DNA of 64,000 bases, from assembly GCA_018432235.1 (NCBI GenBank), contig JAHDLO010000010.1, forward strand, positions 186,001 through 250,000, in the 5' to 3' direction. Under the pieces are notes generated by a model, which was not told the DNA's origin, did no database searches, and saw only the letters and a list, made by a program, of their open reading frames with translations. The DNA comes from Clostridiaceae bacterium (lineage in GTDB: Bacteria; Bacillota; Clostridia; Peptostreptococcales; Natronincolaceae). Position numbers and translations under genes: made by a program. Of the stretch, positions 52,744 to 62,562 are shown piece after piece. Position 1 is the first letter of the stretch. Each line of letters starts with the position of its first letter.

Positions 52744-52855
52744 ATCAGCTTTTGTCAATAACTTATCATGTAATTTTGCAGGAGCTCATGCTCCCCATAT
52801 GCTTTGACAAAAGCAGTACCGCTTATCGATGTTTATAGGAGGCAATTCTATTGTA

Positions 52856-53917
52856 CTAAAAGCCCTCAAGAGCTTCCAAAGCTTTTAGTGTGCTGTCCAT
52901 ATTCCCCCCTAAGCGCCATAGGGAGAATTTTTTATGCTTTTTATTTCTTAATAGCTTTATCCACTCTGTCAAGGTTACCTCGTCAGCAAACCAAACCTCA
53001 TGCTGAACATTGTCACTGTCAACATAATTGAATACCATGCTATGGCTTTCCTTATCTCGGGTAGCCTCCGCATCGTATAGCTGCATTAATTCCACCGCCT
53101 TCTCCTCCGTTACAGCCCTTACATTGCCTTTGTCGTCCCATTCAAAGCCGCCTGTAGCCAGCGCAAAATTCACTTCCCCCGGCAACATCCTCATCCTTTC
53201 CGAAAGTCCCTTTAGAAATTCAATATCTGCCTTTGGCCCTGGACCACTATGGGTGCCATATAGATTGTAGCACATCACAACATACTCCGGCCCCTCTGGA
53301 AAGTCCAGCTTATCTACTGGAGCTGAGGGCTCTAGTATTACCCGCATTTTGAGCCTATTGTCACTGGCCTTAGCATATAGCTCAGACACAAAGTCTAAAA
53401 AAAAGCCCCAAAGGTCTTCATCCTTTTTTATGCCTTCATAATCTATTTCTATACCATCATACCGATTTTCCTGTGTTAATCTGATCAACTCATCAATATG
53501 CTGGACTCTGCTTTTTTTATCGGCCAATAGCTGATACAGCAGTTCTTTATCCTTTAAGGCTGAGGTGCCATCGCTATTTATTTTGTCGTTAACAACTGAC
53601 AGATAATGCAATATCGCCTTATTTTTAAGTGTATTTCGTGACGATGAAAGTAAAGTGCTGATATGTTCTGGGATAAAAACCGTGTTATCGGGATTAAAGT
53701 AGGCGGCAAAATATGAAATATTAGCGATATGCTCACTAATATAGCGTATTTCATTGGCGGCCGCCTCCACATCCCAGTAGACTCCCCATACCGTCAGATT
53801 TATTTCCTTGTCAATTACTTCCTGCTCCTTCAATGTATCAGGATCTACCTGTGAACAGGATGCCATCACCAGGGATAGGATAATTAAATAAATGATGTTA
53901 TATTTCTTCATACACAC
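52856..53917 (-). CDS. GH18-like lipoprotein glycosidase
   Basis: The 353-residue protein has a lipoprotein signal with lipobox MASC (Cys near residue 21) and a TIM-barrel domain with the GH18-type strand YDGIEIDYEGI near residue 153: the final Glu is the usual proton donor, while one Asp of DxxDxDxE is Glu. Later parts YVVMCYNLYGTH and FALATGGFEWD also fit GH18. It would cut N-acetylhexosamine-type linkages outside the cell. It is the last gene of the polysaccharide cluster, 13 bases after the pseudo-deacetylase gene, and may trim or release the polymer. Confidence 0.82.
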   Translation of the reverse strand: MCMKKYNIIYLIILSLVMASCSQVDPDTLKEQEVIDKEINLTVWGVYWDVEAAANEIRYISEHIANISYFAAYFNPDNTVFIPEHISTLLSSSRNTLKNKAILHYLSVVNDKINSDGTSALKDKELLYQLLADKKSRVQHIDELIRLTQENRYDGIEIDYEGIKKDEDLWGFFLDFVSELYAKASDNRLKMRVILEPSAPVDKLDFPEGPEYVVMCYNLYGTHSGPGPKADIEFLKGLSERMRMLPGEVNFALATGGFEWDDKGNVRAVTEEKAVELMQLYDAEATRDKESHSMVFNYVDSDNVQHEVWFADEVTLTEWIKLLRNKKHKKFSLWRLGGNMDSTLKALEALEGF

Positions 53918-53930
53918 CTCAACCCTTTTA

Positions 53931-55787
53931 TTATAAATTCTTTATAAACCAATTCAGTACTTTTTGCCATAGCTGCTTTGCATTGTATATGGCCTTCTCC
54001 ATTCCTGTCAACCTATTGGTATACAAGATTTCATTCCTTTGCTGTGATAAATCCGTTATCGTCAAAGCCTTAAATACACCATCATAAACGGAATCTGCTA
54101 AATTTCTCTGACTATAGCCCATATCATTGTAGGCAGCCTCCAAGGCCACATAGCCAGTACCTAAAACCGATACCTTCATATCCTGAAAAACTACTTTTTT
54201 ATCAATGCTAAGAGATAGGCGGTCTTCCTTCAGACTTATTTCCATTAGACGACTTCCCTTTTCGCGGATATCGGTTCTTGGTATATATTTTGCTTCATCC
54301 ACCCCAAGACCCTCAGCCTGTGCCTTCTTTTTTTCCTCCAATAGACTATTCAACGCCTTTAGCTGAGACATATCCTCTGTATATTTTATCTTTGCCTCTA
54401 AATATCTGATTTCTGACGCTATTCTATTTTCCCCCATAGTTTGGTGGTCAATACCATCGTGAGTATTTAGGTCAAGTGTAAAAAGCGTTGTGCTTTCATT
54501 GTCTTTGCCCTCAATTACATGTAAGGCATCGTCAACAAGCTCAATACAAATGAAATTCTTAAAATTCTCATCGGATCTTAAATACAGCCTCTGACTACCT
54601 ATTTTATTGCCCTCTAGGTTAAGAGATAATGCGATGTCCTTATAATCACGACTATCCTTCAGCTGTATTAAGCCCTTATCTCTGGGTAATGCCGTTAGGA
54701 TAATCCTATCCTCAATGAATTCTGATTCACCCAATATCGTATTCCAATCACCCTTTTTATGCTCATCGCCGGAGACAAAGGCCACCTCCTGCTGGGTATC
54801 CTCCCATATTCGCATCAGCAAGTGGTTGGTAGACCAATAGGCCTGCGGCTGTATTCTGGTCAAATCGTAAATTGAGGCAGCTAGGTGGTTTCTGCTGTAG
54901 CCCTCTCTATTAAAATTCATATCAAATAGCCGAGATATATTCTCTTCATTAACCGCACTGGCTCTATTATTTGTTCCAAAGGCCCCTGTATTGGAGTGCA
55001 TTAGAACATACATCCCCGGTACATAGCCAATAGCCTTTGAATAGCCCTTTTCCATCAGACTATAATCCTTGGTAATTCTATCCCTCATTTCCTCGTAGGT
55101 CTCCATAGGAATACCATATTCATCTCTTATGAAATCCATTAAATAATGGTTATAATTTCTGTCTAGATAGGTGCTTACCATTTGAAATTCTTTGGTATTT
55201 AATTGACCAAAAAAGTTATTATGTCGATCAAAGGCATTGATATAGGAAAGACGATAACCATTGGTCCCCATCTCCCAGAAGCTATTTTCCTGTAGGGTTT
55301 TGATATCGCCTGCATTTAAGAACTTATTGTCCTTATTCTCCAGATTATTGGCATAGCTCAATATACTTGCCTTATAATTATATCTCTCCAGGATTTTTTG
55401 TGCAAACACTGCCGTATCCCGTCGTCCATCCTCGAACATTAGAAAAAGTGCTTTTTCCGGCAGCTTTTTACCGTCTTGGTAATATGCCTTTATATCCTCC
55501 TGAGTGATGGTAACATAGCCGGATGCCTTTAATGCCTTTATGTGGGCATCTAGCCTTTTACTGCTGATTAGGGTTTCATCCCCTACAATATCGACACCAA
55601 AGTAGGATATAGCGATAAAGCCCGTCTCCCGCTGGTGGCCTTCACCTTCAAAGGCTTCATATTTCTTTGGAAAAAACATCGCGGTTAGGATGGCATATAG
55701 CCCAAGGAATAGTATCATGCCCTGTAAAATACCTCTTATAAGCTTTTTCTTGTCCTTTTTCTTTGCAGAAAAGCTGTTCTTTCTCAT
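53931..55787 (-). CDS. Membrane-anchored NodB-like pseudo-deacetylase with lectin-like C-terminus
   Basis: The 618-residue protein has one N-terminal membrane segment (about 20-42) and an extracellular NodB-like domain (about 60-330). The first NodB motif appears as FLMFEDGRRDT, but the His-x3-His metal motif is replaced by MGTNGYRLSY, so deacetylase activity is doubtful. Residues about 360-595 form a beta-rich region ending SLGT-like VLGTGYVALEAAYND and DGVFKALTI, as in concanavalin-like lectin folds. A coiled part lies near 470-505. It is encoded between the PilZ-glycosyltransferase and the GH18-like protein and may bind the nascent polymer. Confidence 0.75.
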   Translation of the reverse strand: MRKNSFSAKKKDKKKLIRGILQGMILFLGLYAILTAMFFPKKYEAFEGEGHQRETGFIAISYFGVDIVGDETLISSKRLDAHIKALKASGYVTITQEDIKAYYQDGKKLPEKALFLMFEDGRRDTAVFAQKILERYNYKASILSYANNLENKDNKFLNAGDIKTLQENSFWEMGTNGYRLSYINAFDRHNNFFGQLNTKEFQMVSTYLDRNYNHYLMDFIRDEYGIPMETYEEMRDRITKDYSLMEKGYSKAIGYVPGMYVLMHSNTGAFGTNNRASAVNEENISRLFDMNFNREGYSRNHLAASIYDLTRIQPQAYWSTNHLLMRIWEDTQQEVAFVSGDEHKKGDWNTILGESEFIEDRIILTALPRDKGLIQLKDSRDYKDIALSLNLEGNKIGSQRLYLRSDENFKNFICIELVDDALHVIEGKDNESTTLFTLDLNTHDGIDHQTMGENRIASEIRYLEAKIKYTEDMSQLKALNSLLEEKKKAQAEGLGVDEAKYIPRTDIREKGSRLMEISLKEDRLSLSIDKKVVFQDMKVSVLGTGYVALEAAYNDMGYSQRNLADSVYDGVFKALTITDLSQQRNEILYTNRLTGMEKAIYNAKQLWQKVLNWFIKNL

Positions 55788-55799
55788 TAAAAGTCATCC

Positions 55800-57677
55800 T
55801 CATCTAGTTTTAGCATTCAAAACCTTATTCCGTCTTCGTTCCTCTTCCTCTACATCCTGTGGCGTCATCCTGGTTCCCCATGTGGTCTTCCAGAAGGTAA
55901 ACCAAGCCACCGGCATTTGCCATAATAGCACTGTTTCATAATATAATACAAAATATAAACCAAAGAGCCAGGTCGTACTCCTTCTAAGCAGCAGCTGTGT
56001 AAAGCAAAGCATAAGGGCCATCATCAAAATCCCCACCAAAAATGTGGTAGGAAATACGCTATACACGATAGGGACATAGACCAGGTTGTACAACACTATG
56101 ATTGGGGCAAAGACCGGAACAAATAAGCCCATATAAAAGAAGACAGAGCAAAAGGGCTCCTTTTTCCAGATATATTTTGCCGCTATAATGGATTCCCTCA
56201 GCCAGGATCTTTTCCAGCGCATTTGCTGCTTTAAAAAGACCTTATGTTTATTGGGTACCACGGTAGAGCAAATAGCAGTATCTTGATAGCCTGTTCTATG
56301 GGCCTTTAATACAAAATTGGTCAAGCTTCTATCGTCGCCAAAGGTTGCCCTCTGCCCTAAAAATTCCTGATTTAACCAAGCTTCCATATTGGATAAGACA
56401 ATATCCCTTCGATAGCAGGATAATGGCCCGGAAAGACAGGTCACCGCGTCAAAGTAAGCCTCCGCCGCCTTCATAATACGAAAGGCAATATAATACCTTA
56501 CCGACTGCATCTTAGTTAAAGCATTGGTGTAGGTATTGGCAACATCTGTCCGCCCTGAAACGCCTCCCATTTTAGGGTCCTGGAAGGGCTGTACCAGGTT
56601 CCTTATGGCAAAGGCATCCAGAAAGCTATCAGAATCGACAAATACCACCAGCTCATGCTTTGCCAGCTTAACCCCCTCCGCCAGGGCATCTCTTTTTCCC
56701 TTATTGACCGGCTGAAAGAAATAGCTTACCCTCTCCTTTGTTTTGAAACGCTCCGCCTCCTGATGCAGTCGCTCTACTGTTTGCTGTATCATCTCACGGG
56801 AGCTATCGGTGGAGCAATCATCTACAACGATAACCTGCAATTTATCTATAGGATAATCCTGATTAATACAGCTGACTATGGTTCGTTCAATCCATTCCTC
56901 TTCATTAAAGCAGGGGATGATGATACTGACCCCAGGTGTAAAATCTGGATTAATCGCAATCGGCCTATAGAAGGCACCGAAAAAATATCGACTCAGCAGG
57001 AAGACCGCTGCTATAATACTGTAGAGATATAGGGTTTTATTAAAATTAAAATAGATGACGCTTTCACTTCTCATTAGTATGATAAAGGCTGTAACTAAAA
57101 ATAGAAAGCTGCTGGCAATCATCAGCATATAGTTTCCCCTATGCTTATTGGCATATTGGGCTAGGGTTTCATCAAAGGCAAAGCCGCAGAGATAAGAGCC
57201 GTCCTCAACCGCCTGTAGCCGTACAAGTTTGGCCTTTATCTTAACCTTCATTTCATAGCCCTCCGGCATAGTACCGGCCTTTATTTCAAAGCTTAGCTTA
57301 ACTTCCTCAGCCGTCTTTAACCGCTGAAGCTCCTCATCAGATATTCTAAGCAATATACCTGAGGAAGAAATATCAACAGCTTTACTGCTTAAGGAGGCCC
57401 TTTTCCCATTGGAAAGCTTGCAAATTACATTCACATCATAATCGATCCTATATCTCTGGCCTGTTTCCTTTATTTTAATTGCCTCTTCCAGTCTTATACT
57501 ACCTTTATCATCAATAATATCCTTACCTCTTCGGTCGACGTTTGCCCGAATACCCTCTGTGTCAGGGACACTTGATAGTATACGTCTGTCCCTTTTCATA
57601 TCCAGAATGATATCCTTAGGCTCTTCATCTCTATTATTTTTTATTATTTTATCCGTTAGCTTTTTAATGAATGTCAT
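55800..57677 (-). CDS. PilZ-fused family 2 glycosyltransferase (processive polysaccharide synthase)
   Basis: About 625 residues. An N-terminal PilZ domain (about 70-165) has the motif VDISSSGILLRI; the usual RxxxR is degenerate (around GQRYR). Two membrane segments follow (about 183-240), then a GT2 domain with VVVDDCSTDSS, FVDSDSFLD, GDDRSLTN and QQMRWKRSW, the D,D,D,QxxRW set of processive synthases such as hyaluronan and cellulose synthase. Three to four membrane segments close the protein. ATG at 57677 follows AGGAGA. Order PilZ before GT2 is unusual. c-di-GMP activation is inferred. Confidence 0.87.
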   Translation of the reverse strand: MTFIKKLTDKIIKNNRDEEPKDIILDMKRDRRILSSVPDTEGIRANVDRRGKDIIDDKGSIRLEEAIKIKETGQRYRIDYDVNVICKLSNGKRASLSSKAVDISSSGILLRISDEELQRLKTAEEVKLSFEIKAGTMPEGYEMKVKIKAKLVRLQAVEDGSYLCGFAFDETLAQYANKHRGNYMLMIASSFLFLVTAFIILMRSESVIYFNFNKTLYLYSIIAAVFLLSRYFFGAFYRPIAINPDFTPGVSIIIPCFNEEEWIERTIVSCINQDYPIDKLQVIVVDDCSTDSSREMIQQTVERLHQEAERFKTKERVSYFFQPVNKGKRDALAEGVKLAKHELVVFVDSDSFLDAFAIRNLVQPFQDPKMGGVSGRTDVANTYTNALTKMQSVRYYIAFRIMKAAEAYFDAVTCLSGPLSCYRRDIVLSNMEAWLNQEFLGQRATFGDDRSLTNFVLKAHRTGYQDTAICSTVVPNKHKVFLKQQMRWKRSWLRESIIAAKYIWKKEPFCSVFFYMGLFVPVFAPIIVLYNLVYVPIVYSVFPTTFLVGILMMALMLCFTQLLLRRSTTWLFGLYFVLYYETVLLWQMPVAWFTFWKTTWGTRMTPQDVEEEERRRNKVLNAKTR

Positions 57678-57732
57678 AATAATGTCTCCTGACAAAGTAG
57701 TTTTCAATCTGATGCAATCCAGTTAGCTTATA

Positions 57733-60321
57733 TTAATTGGTCTTCGATGGATTTTTGTAATCATGATCTAAATAAGTGCTTAATTTTTCAAATCTATAGC
57801 CCTGAGCCATATAATAAGGAATGACGATATCCAAGGCCTCTGGTGTATATTGGCTTTCATCGGTTAGATGCAACACCACGATACTGCCGGCCTCGATTCT
57901 TCTGATATCACTCTCAGGGGTCTCTGGAGTTACCATGCTATCCCTATCTGCAGTATTTATGCCGTCTATTAGGGTGCTTACTAAGAAATCCAAGCTGGGT
58001 GCCATATAATCCTTGGTACTGAAATCACCGTTTACGATATGGCTGTAGCCCATATCAAAAATAGATTCAAGTGCTAGCCTGCTTACAGCTAAGGTTGGTG
58101 GCCTAAATAAAAGCTTAAGCTCTGGCAAATCTCCAACATATCTCATCATTTCCTCATGGGCTGTCAAAATATCCTTAATTATAAAATCCCTATCGCTTTC
58201 ATCATTAATATTGATCTGCTTGTGGGAGAAGGTATGGTTACCGATATCATGGCCCTTTAAGGCTATGGCCCTCAATAGGTTTGGATTCGGCATATCGCTG
58301 TCATGTGAAAGCTTGTCATTTCCTACCCTGATAAAAAAGCTGGCCTTTGCATCATATTTATCCAGTACCGCCAATACTTTGTTGATCATAATATCAGAGC
58401 CCCAATCATCGAAGGTAAGAAATATCACCTTCTCGCCATTGGTATCAATTTTGCCGGATTTATCAATATCTTCAATTTCCTCAGGGGTAAAGCCCTTCAA
58501 AGTCTCCTCTGTACCAATGTCTGGATTGCCAATATATCTTTCCATGATCAGCCTATCCAAAGCAGCCTTGCTTAAGCCATAGGTTTCTCTTATATTGTCG
58601 CTGTCTACGCCTCTTGGTGTCGGCGAATAGACTAGGGGATTGGTAATCAGCGTGTCTACAGCTACAATATCATAGCCGGTGGGCTTAATAAACCGCTCAG
58701 CTGTCTTCAATACCAGTGCCTCAATGGTTTCTTCCTTCAGATAATCCAGTCTAAAGTAAACAATGTCGCCCCTATGAAGGGCAATGACATTTTGATAATA
58801 TTCATTTAAAATAGTTGAAACGTCAGTATCCTTAAACCTGCTTAATATTGAATTTCTATTATACATAATCACATTGTCATATCCCAATGCGGAAGCCGCC
58901 TCTAAGACGAAGCCATTTGAATCGGCGTATAAGGGCATATAATACTTATTACTATCACTATAGGCCTCCTTAAGAAAGTTCTTTAGCATAGCTTCACCAG
59001 CCTCTATCTCGTAGGAAATTTCCTCATAGCTCAGTTGGCTAGGATTCTTAGTGTTCATACCTAAACCACCATTTCCTAAGGTGTGACCGCTGTCAACTAT
59101 ATTTTGAATCGTGTCCGGATACAGCATGATTTCCTTTCCAGTTACAAAAAAGGTGGCTTTGCCATCTATTTCCTCTAAAACCCTTAGAATATTATTAACT
59201 GTATGGCCATCGCTGACACCTCTAAATACATAGGCCACAGCCGGCTGAGTCGTGTATAGGCTGCTGATAAGCCTCGCCCTTTCACCTTGATTTTGCTGTC
59301 TTAGCTTCTGATAATCCGTCCATTTTACCGTTTGATTACCCGGTCTGCTTCCCCCCTTACTGTCGGGAATAGGGGTATTATCCGTCTCCACTAAATAAGC
59401 ATTTTCATCGTGATAATTAGGCAGGTCCTTAACTAGCGCAGCGCTAAAGCTGTCTTCCTCAAGGGCCTTCAGCACCCATTCCACCACCTGTAGCAGCTGT
59501 TCCTCTTCACTTTTGACTACATTCTCAACAGGCTTCTCATTGTCTACTATTGTAGGTCCTTTATCTATTGCGGGCTTTTCCTCCTGTTTGACAGCCTCAA
59601 ACTCCGACGCATCTAAATATCCGGTCAATTTAATGGATATAATGCTGCCTTTCTTGATTCTACTGATATAGCCCCGAGCCATTTCATATGAGGAAAAGCT
59701 CTTATAATTCAGTAAATATGAAGGGTCCACCACGCTGCTAATACCAGCAGCCCCTGCTGCCTTTAAGACATCGTTAGTATACTGGGTTGAATTGGCCTTT
59801 AAAACCTCAGGGGTAGCCCCTGTGATTGCCTTTAAAACAACACCTGCACGGGAAAAATCCTCCGTCAGCTGGGAGGCATCCAATGCCGCCATATTTCTAC
59901 TGCCCTTTAGGGTATAGTTTCCGATCTGATGCCCTTCAGACAATATGCGTTTCACCAGCGCAGTGTTTTCTGCTGCCTTTATACCCGGCACAAAAAAGGT
60001 GGCCTTCGTTGTATATTGCTTCAGTAGCGCTAAAATCTCCTCCACCACCCATGCCTCAGCAAGATCATCAAAGGTAATGGACACTATTTTTTCTTTGGTA
60101 GCAATCTCATTAATTATAGTCGCATGACTGCTATTATTTAAATTGCTTAAGGCTTTTTGTACCGCTGCCCTTGTGTCATATTTCAGTTCTATATCATTAT
60201 CAGTAGGATTAAATATCTCCTTATTGACTGCAAGGTTTTTTATAGCAAGGCCTAAAGCTGAAATTACTAATACTATAGCCAAAAGATATACGACTTTTCT
60301 ATATGCAAAATTTATTTTCAT
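57733..60321 (-). CDS. Triple-NodB polysaccharide deacetylase, only the third domain intact
   Basis: The 862-residue protein has an N-terminal membrane anchor (about 9-27) and three NodB-like domains. Domain 1 (about 75-240) keeps VSITFDDLAEAW but has GNYTLKGSRN where His residues are expected. Domain 2 (about 355-560) has lost the Asp pair (YVFRGVSDG) and has GNGGLGMN. Domain 3 (about 628-850) is complete: FLTFDDWGSD, IGNHTFSHKQ, LLFRPPTLA, VVLHLTDES. It would deacetylate the polymer outside the membrane. The start follows AGGAGGT. It lies 13 bases after the dehydrogenase gene. Confidence 0.88.
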   Translation of the reverse strand: MKINFAYRKVVYLLAIVLVISALGLAIKNLAVNKEIFNPTDNDIELKYDTRAAVQKALSNLNNSSHATIINEIATKEKIVSITFDDLAEAWVVEEILALLKQYTTKATFFVPGIKAAENTALVKRILSEGHQIGNYTLKGSRNMAALDASQLTEDFSRAGVVLKAITGATPEVLKANSTQYTNDVLKAAGAAGISSVVDPSYLLNYKSFSSYEMARGYISRIKKGSIISIKLTGYLDASEFEAVKQEEKPAIDKGPTIVDNEKPVENVVKSEEEQLLQVVEWVLKALEEDSFSAALVKDLPNYHDENAYLVETDNTPIPDSKGGSRPGNQTVKWTDYQKLRQQNQGERARLISSLYTTQPAVAYVFRGVSDGHTVNNILRVLEEIDGKATFFVTGKEIMLYPDTIQNIVDSGHTLGNGGLGMNTKNPSQLSYEEISYEIEAGEAMLKNFLKEAYSDSNKYYMPLYADSNGFVLEAASALGYDNVIMYNRNSILSRFKDTDVSTILNEYYQNVIALHRGDIVYFRLDYLKEETIEALVLKTAERFIKPTGYDIVAVDTLITNPLVYSPTPRGVDSDNIRETYGLSKAALDRLIMERYIGNPDIGTEETLKGFTPEEIEDIDKSGKIDTNGEKVIFLTFDDWGSDIMINKVLAVLDKYDAKASFFIRVGNDKLSHDSDMPNPNLLRAIALKGHDIGNHTFSHKQININDESDRDFIIKDILTAHEEMMRYVGDLPELKLLFRPPTLAVSRLALESIFDMGYSHIVNGDFSTKDYMAPSLDFLVSTLIDGINTADRDSMVTPETPESDIRRIEAGSIVVLHLTDESQYTPEALDIVIPYYMAQGYRFEKLSTYLDHDYKNPSKTN

Positions 60322-60334
60322 ACATACCTCCTAG

Positions 60335-61654
60335 CTATAGACTCCAATAGTTGTATCTGTTATCCTGAAACGCCTGCTTATTAAAGATATGTCTTAAATC
60401 CATAATGATTTTTTCTTCATTGGGGATATTCTTATACATTGCATCGATCTCCTGGAAGGAGAGATCTTTAAACTCGTTATGACCAACTGCGAATACAACG
60501 CAATCGGCATCCGTTACCGCTGACATATCCGTCAGTTCTTTGCCGTATATTTTAGCTGCCTCCTCTTTATTAGCCTGTGGATCAACCAAAACCGGCTCAA
60601 TTTCGTATTCCTTTAAAAGCTTGACGACATTTTCTATTTTAGAATTTCTTAAATCATTGCAGTTTTCTTTAAAGGTAATCCCAAAGATTACAATTTTAGC
60701 ATCTTTTACCCGCTTACCTGTAACTATTAATTTTTTTATTAAATTCTCCACTACAAAGCTGGGCATATTGTCATTTATTTGCCTGCCTGAAAGTATGATT
60801 TGAGAGTGATATCCCAGCTTTTCAGCCTTGTATATGAAATAGTAGGGATCAACCCCGATGCAATGTCCCCCCACCAGTCCAGGGTAAAAGCCCAGGGCAT
60901 TCCATTTCGTATTCATGGCCTCAACTACCTCAAAGGTGTCTATATGCATCCTATTAAATACCATAGAAAGCTCATTCATAAAGGCGATATTAATATCCCT
61001 TTGACTATTCTCAACCACCTTAGTCGCCTCGGCAACCTTTATTGTGCTTACCCGATGAACCCCTGCCTCAATAATAAGCTCATATATTTTAGCCACCTCT
61101 TCCAAGGCTTCCTCATCTATTGCCGCAACAACCTTTTTGATATTTTCTAATCTATGAACCCTGTCACCGGGATTAATTCTTTCCGGTGAGTAGCCCACCT
61201 TGAAATCTATTTCACATTTTAATCCTGAATGCTCCTCCAATATGGGTATGCAAATATCCTCAGTGACACCAGGGTAAACTGTTGATTCATATACAACCAC
61301 AGCCCCTTCCGTTAGGTTTTTACCCACCAATTGACTAGCTTCAATAATCGGAGATAAATCCGGTGTTTTGTCAGCATTAATAGGGGTCGGTACTGTAATG
61401 ATGATAAATTTAGCTTCTTTTATCCTATTAGGATTGTCAGTAAATTGAAGTGTTGTCCCTTTAAGCGCTTCATCTCCCACTTCTTTGGTAACATCTATGC
61501 CGTTTTTGTAGCATTTTATCTTGTCAGTATTGATATCAAACCCGATTACCGCTGCCCTTTTAGCAAAGGAAACCGCAAGGGGAAGTCCAACATATCCCAA
61601 GCCGATAACAGCTATTTTTTCTTTATGATTGATAATTCCGTCAAAAAGCTTCAT
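60335..61654 (-). CDS. Nucleotide-sugar 6-dehydrogenase (UDP-HexNAc/UDP-hexose type)
   Basis: About 439 residues. The NAD-binding GLGYVGLPLAVSFAKR, TVPTPINADKTPD, YESTVYPGVTED, the catalytic Cys in GLVGGHCIGVDPYY and the C-terminal FGITFKENCNDLRNSKI place it in the UDP-glucose/GDP-mannose dehydrogenase superfamily, nearest by eye to WbpA/TviB-type UDP-N-acetylhexosamine dehydrogenases. It makes a UDP-uronic acid by NAD-dependent double oxidation. ATG at 61654 is preferred; a TTG at 61663 sits too close to GGGAG. As first gene of the cluster it probably supplies the donor for the PilZ-GT2. Confidence 0.9.
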   Translation of the reverse strand: MKLFDGIINHKEKIAVIGLGYVGLPLAVSFAKRAAVIGFDINTDKIKCYKNGIDVTKEVGDEALKGTTLQFTDNPNRIKEAKFIIITVPTPINADKTPDLSPIIEASQLVGKNLTEGAVVVYESTVYPGVTEDICIPILEEHSGLKCEIDFKVGYSPERINPGDRVHRLENIKKVVAAIDEEALEEVAKIYELIIEAGVHRVSTIKVAEATKVVENSQRDINIAFMNELSMVFNRMHIDTFEVVEAMNTKWNALGFYPGLVGGHCIGVDPYYFIYKAEKLGYHSQIILSGRQINDNMPSFVVENLIKKLIVTGKRVKDAKIVIFGITFKENCNDLRNSKIENVVKLLKEYEIEPVLVDPQANKEEAAKIYGKELTDMSAVTDADCVVFAVGHNEFKDLSFQEIDAMYKNIPNEEKIIMDLRHIFNKQAFQDNRYNYWSL

Positions 61655-61995
61655 TCTAGTCAAGACTCCCTTCTGAGCACTGTTGTATTTGAAAGATAAG
61701 CTCTATTTCCCACTCTGCTGCTACTCTATTGTTTCTTCCAGGTTTCATTATTCCATCGATACATTTAAACTTTATTATATATCAAAAAAGAACTTTTCGT
61801 CACATCCTATTTATGCCGTCATACCTATTCCTTTCCAATTGCCAGTAGTTCTTCTGCATTGCAATCATAATTAATAATGATACCAGAGAACTGTCGAAAT
61901 TTGTATAGAATTTTTTTAAAATTGCATGAATTTTGTCGAAAAAGAAAAACACCCCTTAAAGGTGCTTTAAATCTAATTTTGTAAGGCTCTATCTA
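61655..61995. other. Intergenic region with promoter for the polysaccharide cluster
   Basis: A TATAAT (61779-61774, minus strand) lies about 120 bases before the dehydrogenase gene; the -35 is unclear. The left part holds the terminator of the lipoprotein gene. No gene seen. Confidence 0.4.
61938..61968 (-). terminator. Terminator of the lipoprotein gene
   Basis: AAAGCACC with GGTGTTTT (one G-U pair, 7-base loop) followed by TTCTTTTTCG on the minus strand. Confidence 0.8.
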
Positions 61996-62562
61996 TTATT
62001 CCAACACGTCATATAAGCCACCATATATGGCATTAAGTAATGCATCGTCAATGTCTATTTTCCAATCCCCCTGTATTCTGGTAAGCTTAATTTCCACAGT
62101 ATGTCTTTTCCTATCAGTGGCGTTCTTCATCTTATCTAAAAGTATTTTTTCAGCTTGCTTTGCTATTGCTGCCTCATTGATTTGCTTGTCAGAAAAAGCA
62201 CTTGTCAACACAGCCTCAAGCCCCTCTACAACATAATCTGCAACTACAACTTTCATATCAATATTTGTTATTTCTGTTTTTACCACAGCAGTATTTCCTT
62301 TTATTTCAGATGAGAGTGTTTTAAACACGATATTTTTATATAAGATATCACGCATTTCTTTACCTTCCAACAATAAATCCTCTTCCTCAGTCCTAACATT
62401 TTCTTCCCCAAAGTATTGTACCATTGTCGACCTATCGGCATTTTTCATTGCATTTAATGCAGTTGTAACAGCCTCCTCTGGCGTTTCAAGCCCTTCCCCA
62501 CATCCTGTAAGCATAATCACTATGCATAGTAAAACAAAGCTTAAGCCAAATAATCTTTTCAC
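61996..62562 (-). CDS. Lipoprotein with NTF2/DUF5105-like domain
   Basis: About 188 residues with a lipoprotein signal (KRLFGLSFVLLCIVIMLTGC, lipobox LTGC) and a domain that starts TPEEAVTTALNAMKNADRST and ends RIQGDWKIDIDDALLNA, as in NTF2-like/DUF5105 lipoproteins. The start is taken as GTG at 62562, five bases after GGGGGG; the in-frame ATG 12 codons or more upstream lacks a site. Function unknown. Monocistronic. Confidence 0.75.
   Translation of the reverse strand: MKRLFGLSFVLLCIVIMLTGCGEGLETPEEAVTTALNAMKNADRSTMVQYFGEENVRTEEEDLLLEGKEMRDILYKNIVFKTLSSEIKGNTAVVKTEITNIDMKVVVADYVVEGLEAVLTSAFSDKQINEAAIAKQAEKILLDKMKNATDRKRHTVEIKLTRIQGDWKIDIDDALLNAIYGGLYDVLE

Noticed and set aside
52784..52797. 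GGAGC-TCAT-GCTCC hairpin as terminator of the GH18-like gene
   Set aside because: Short stem and followed by CAAAATTAC on the minus strand, with no T tract.
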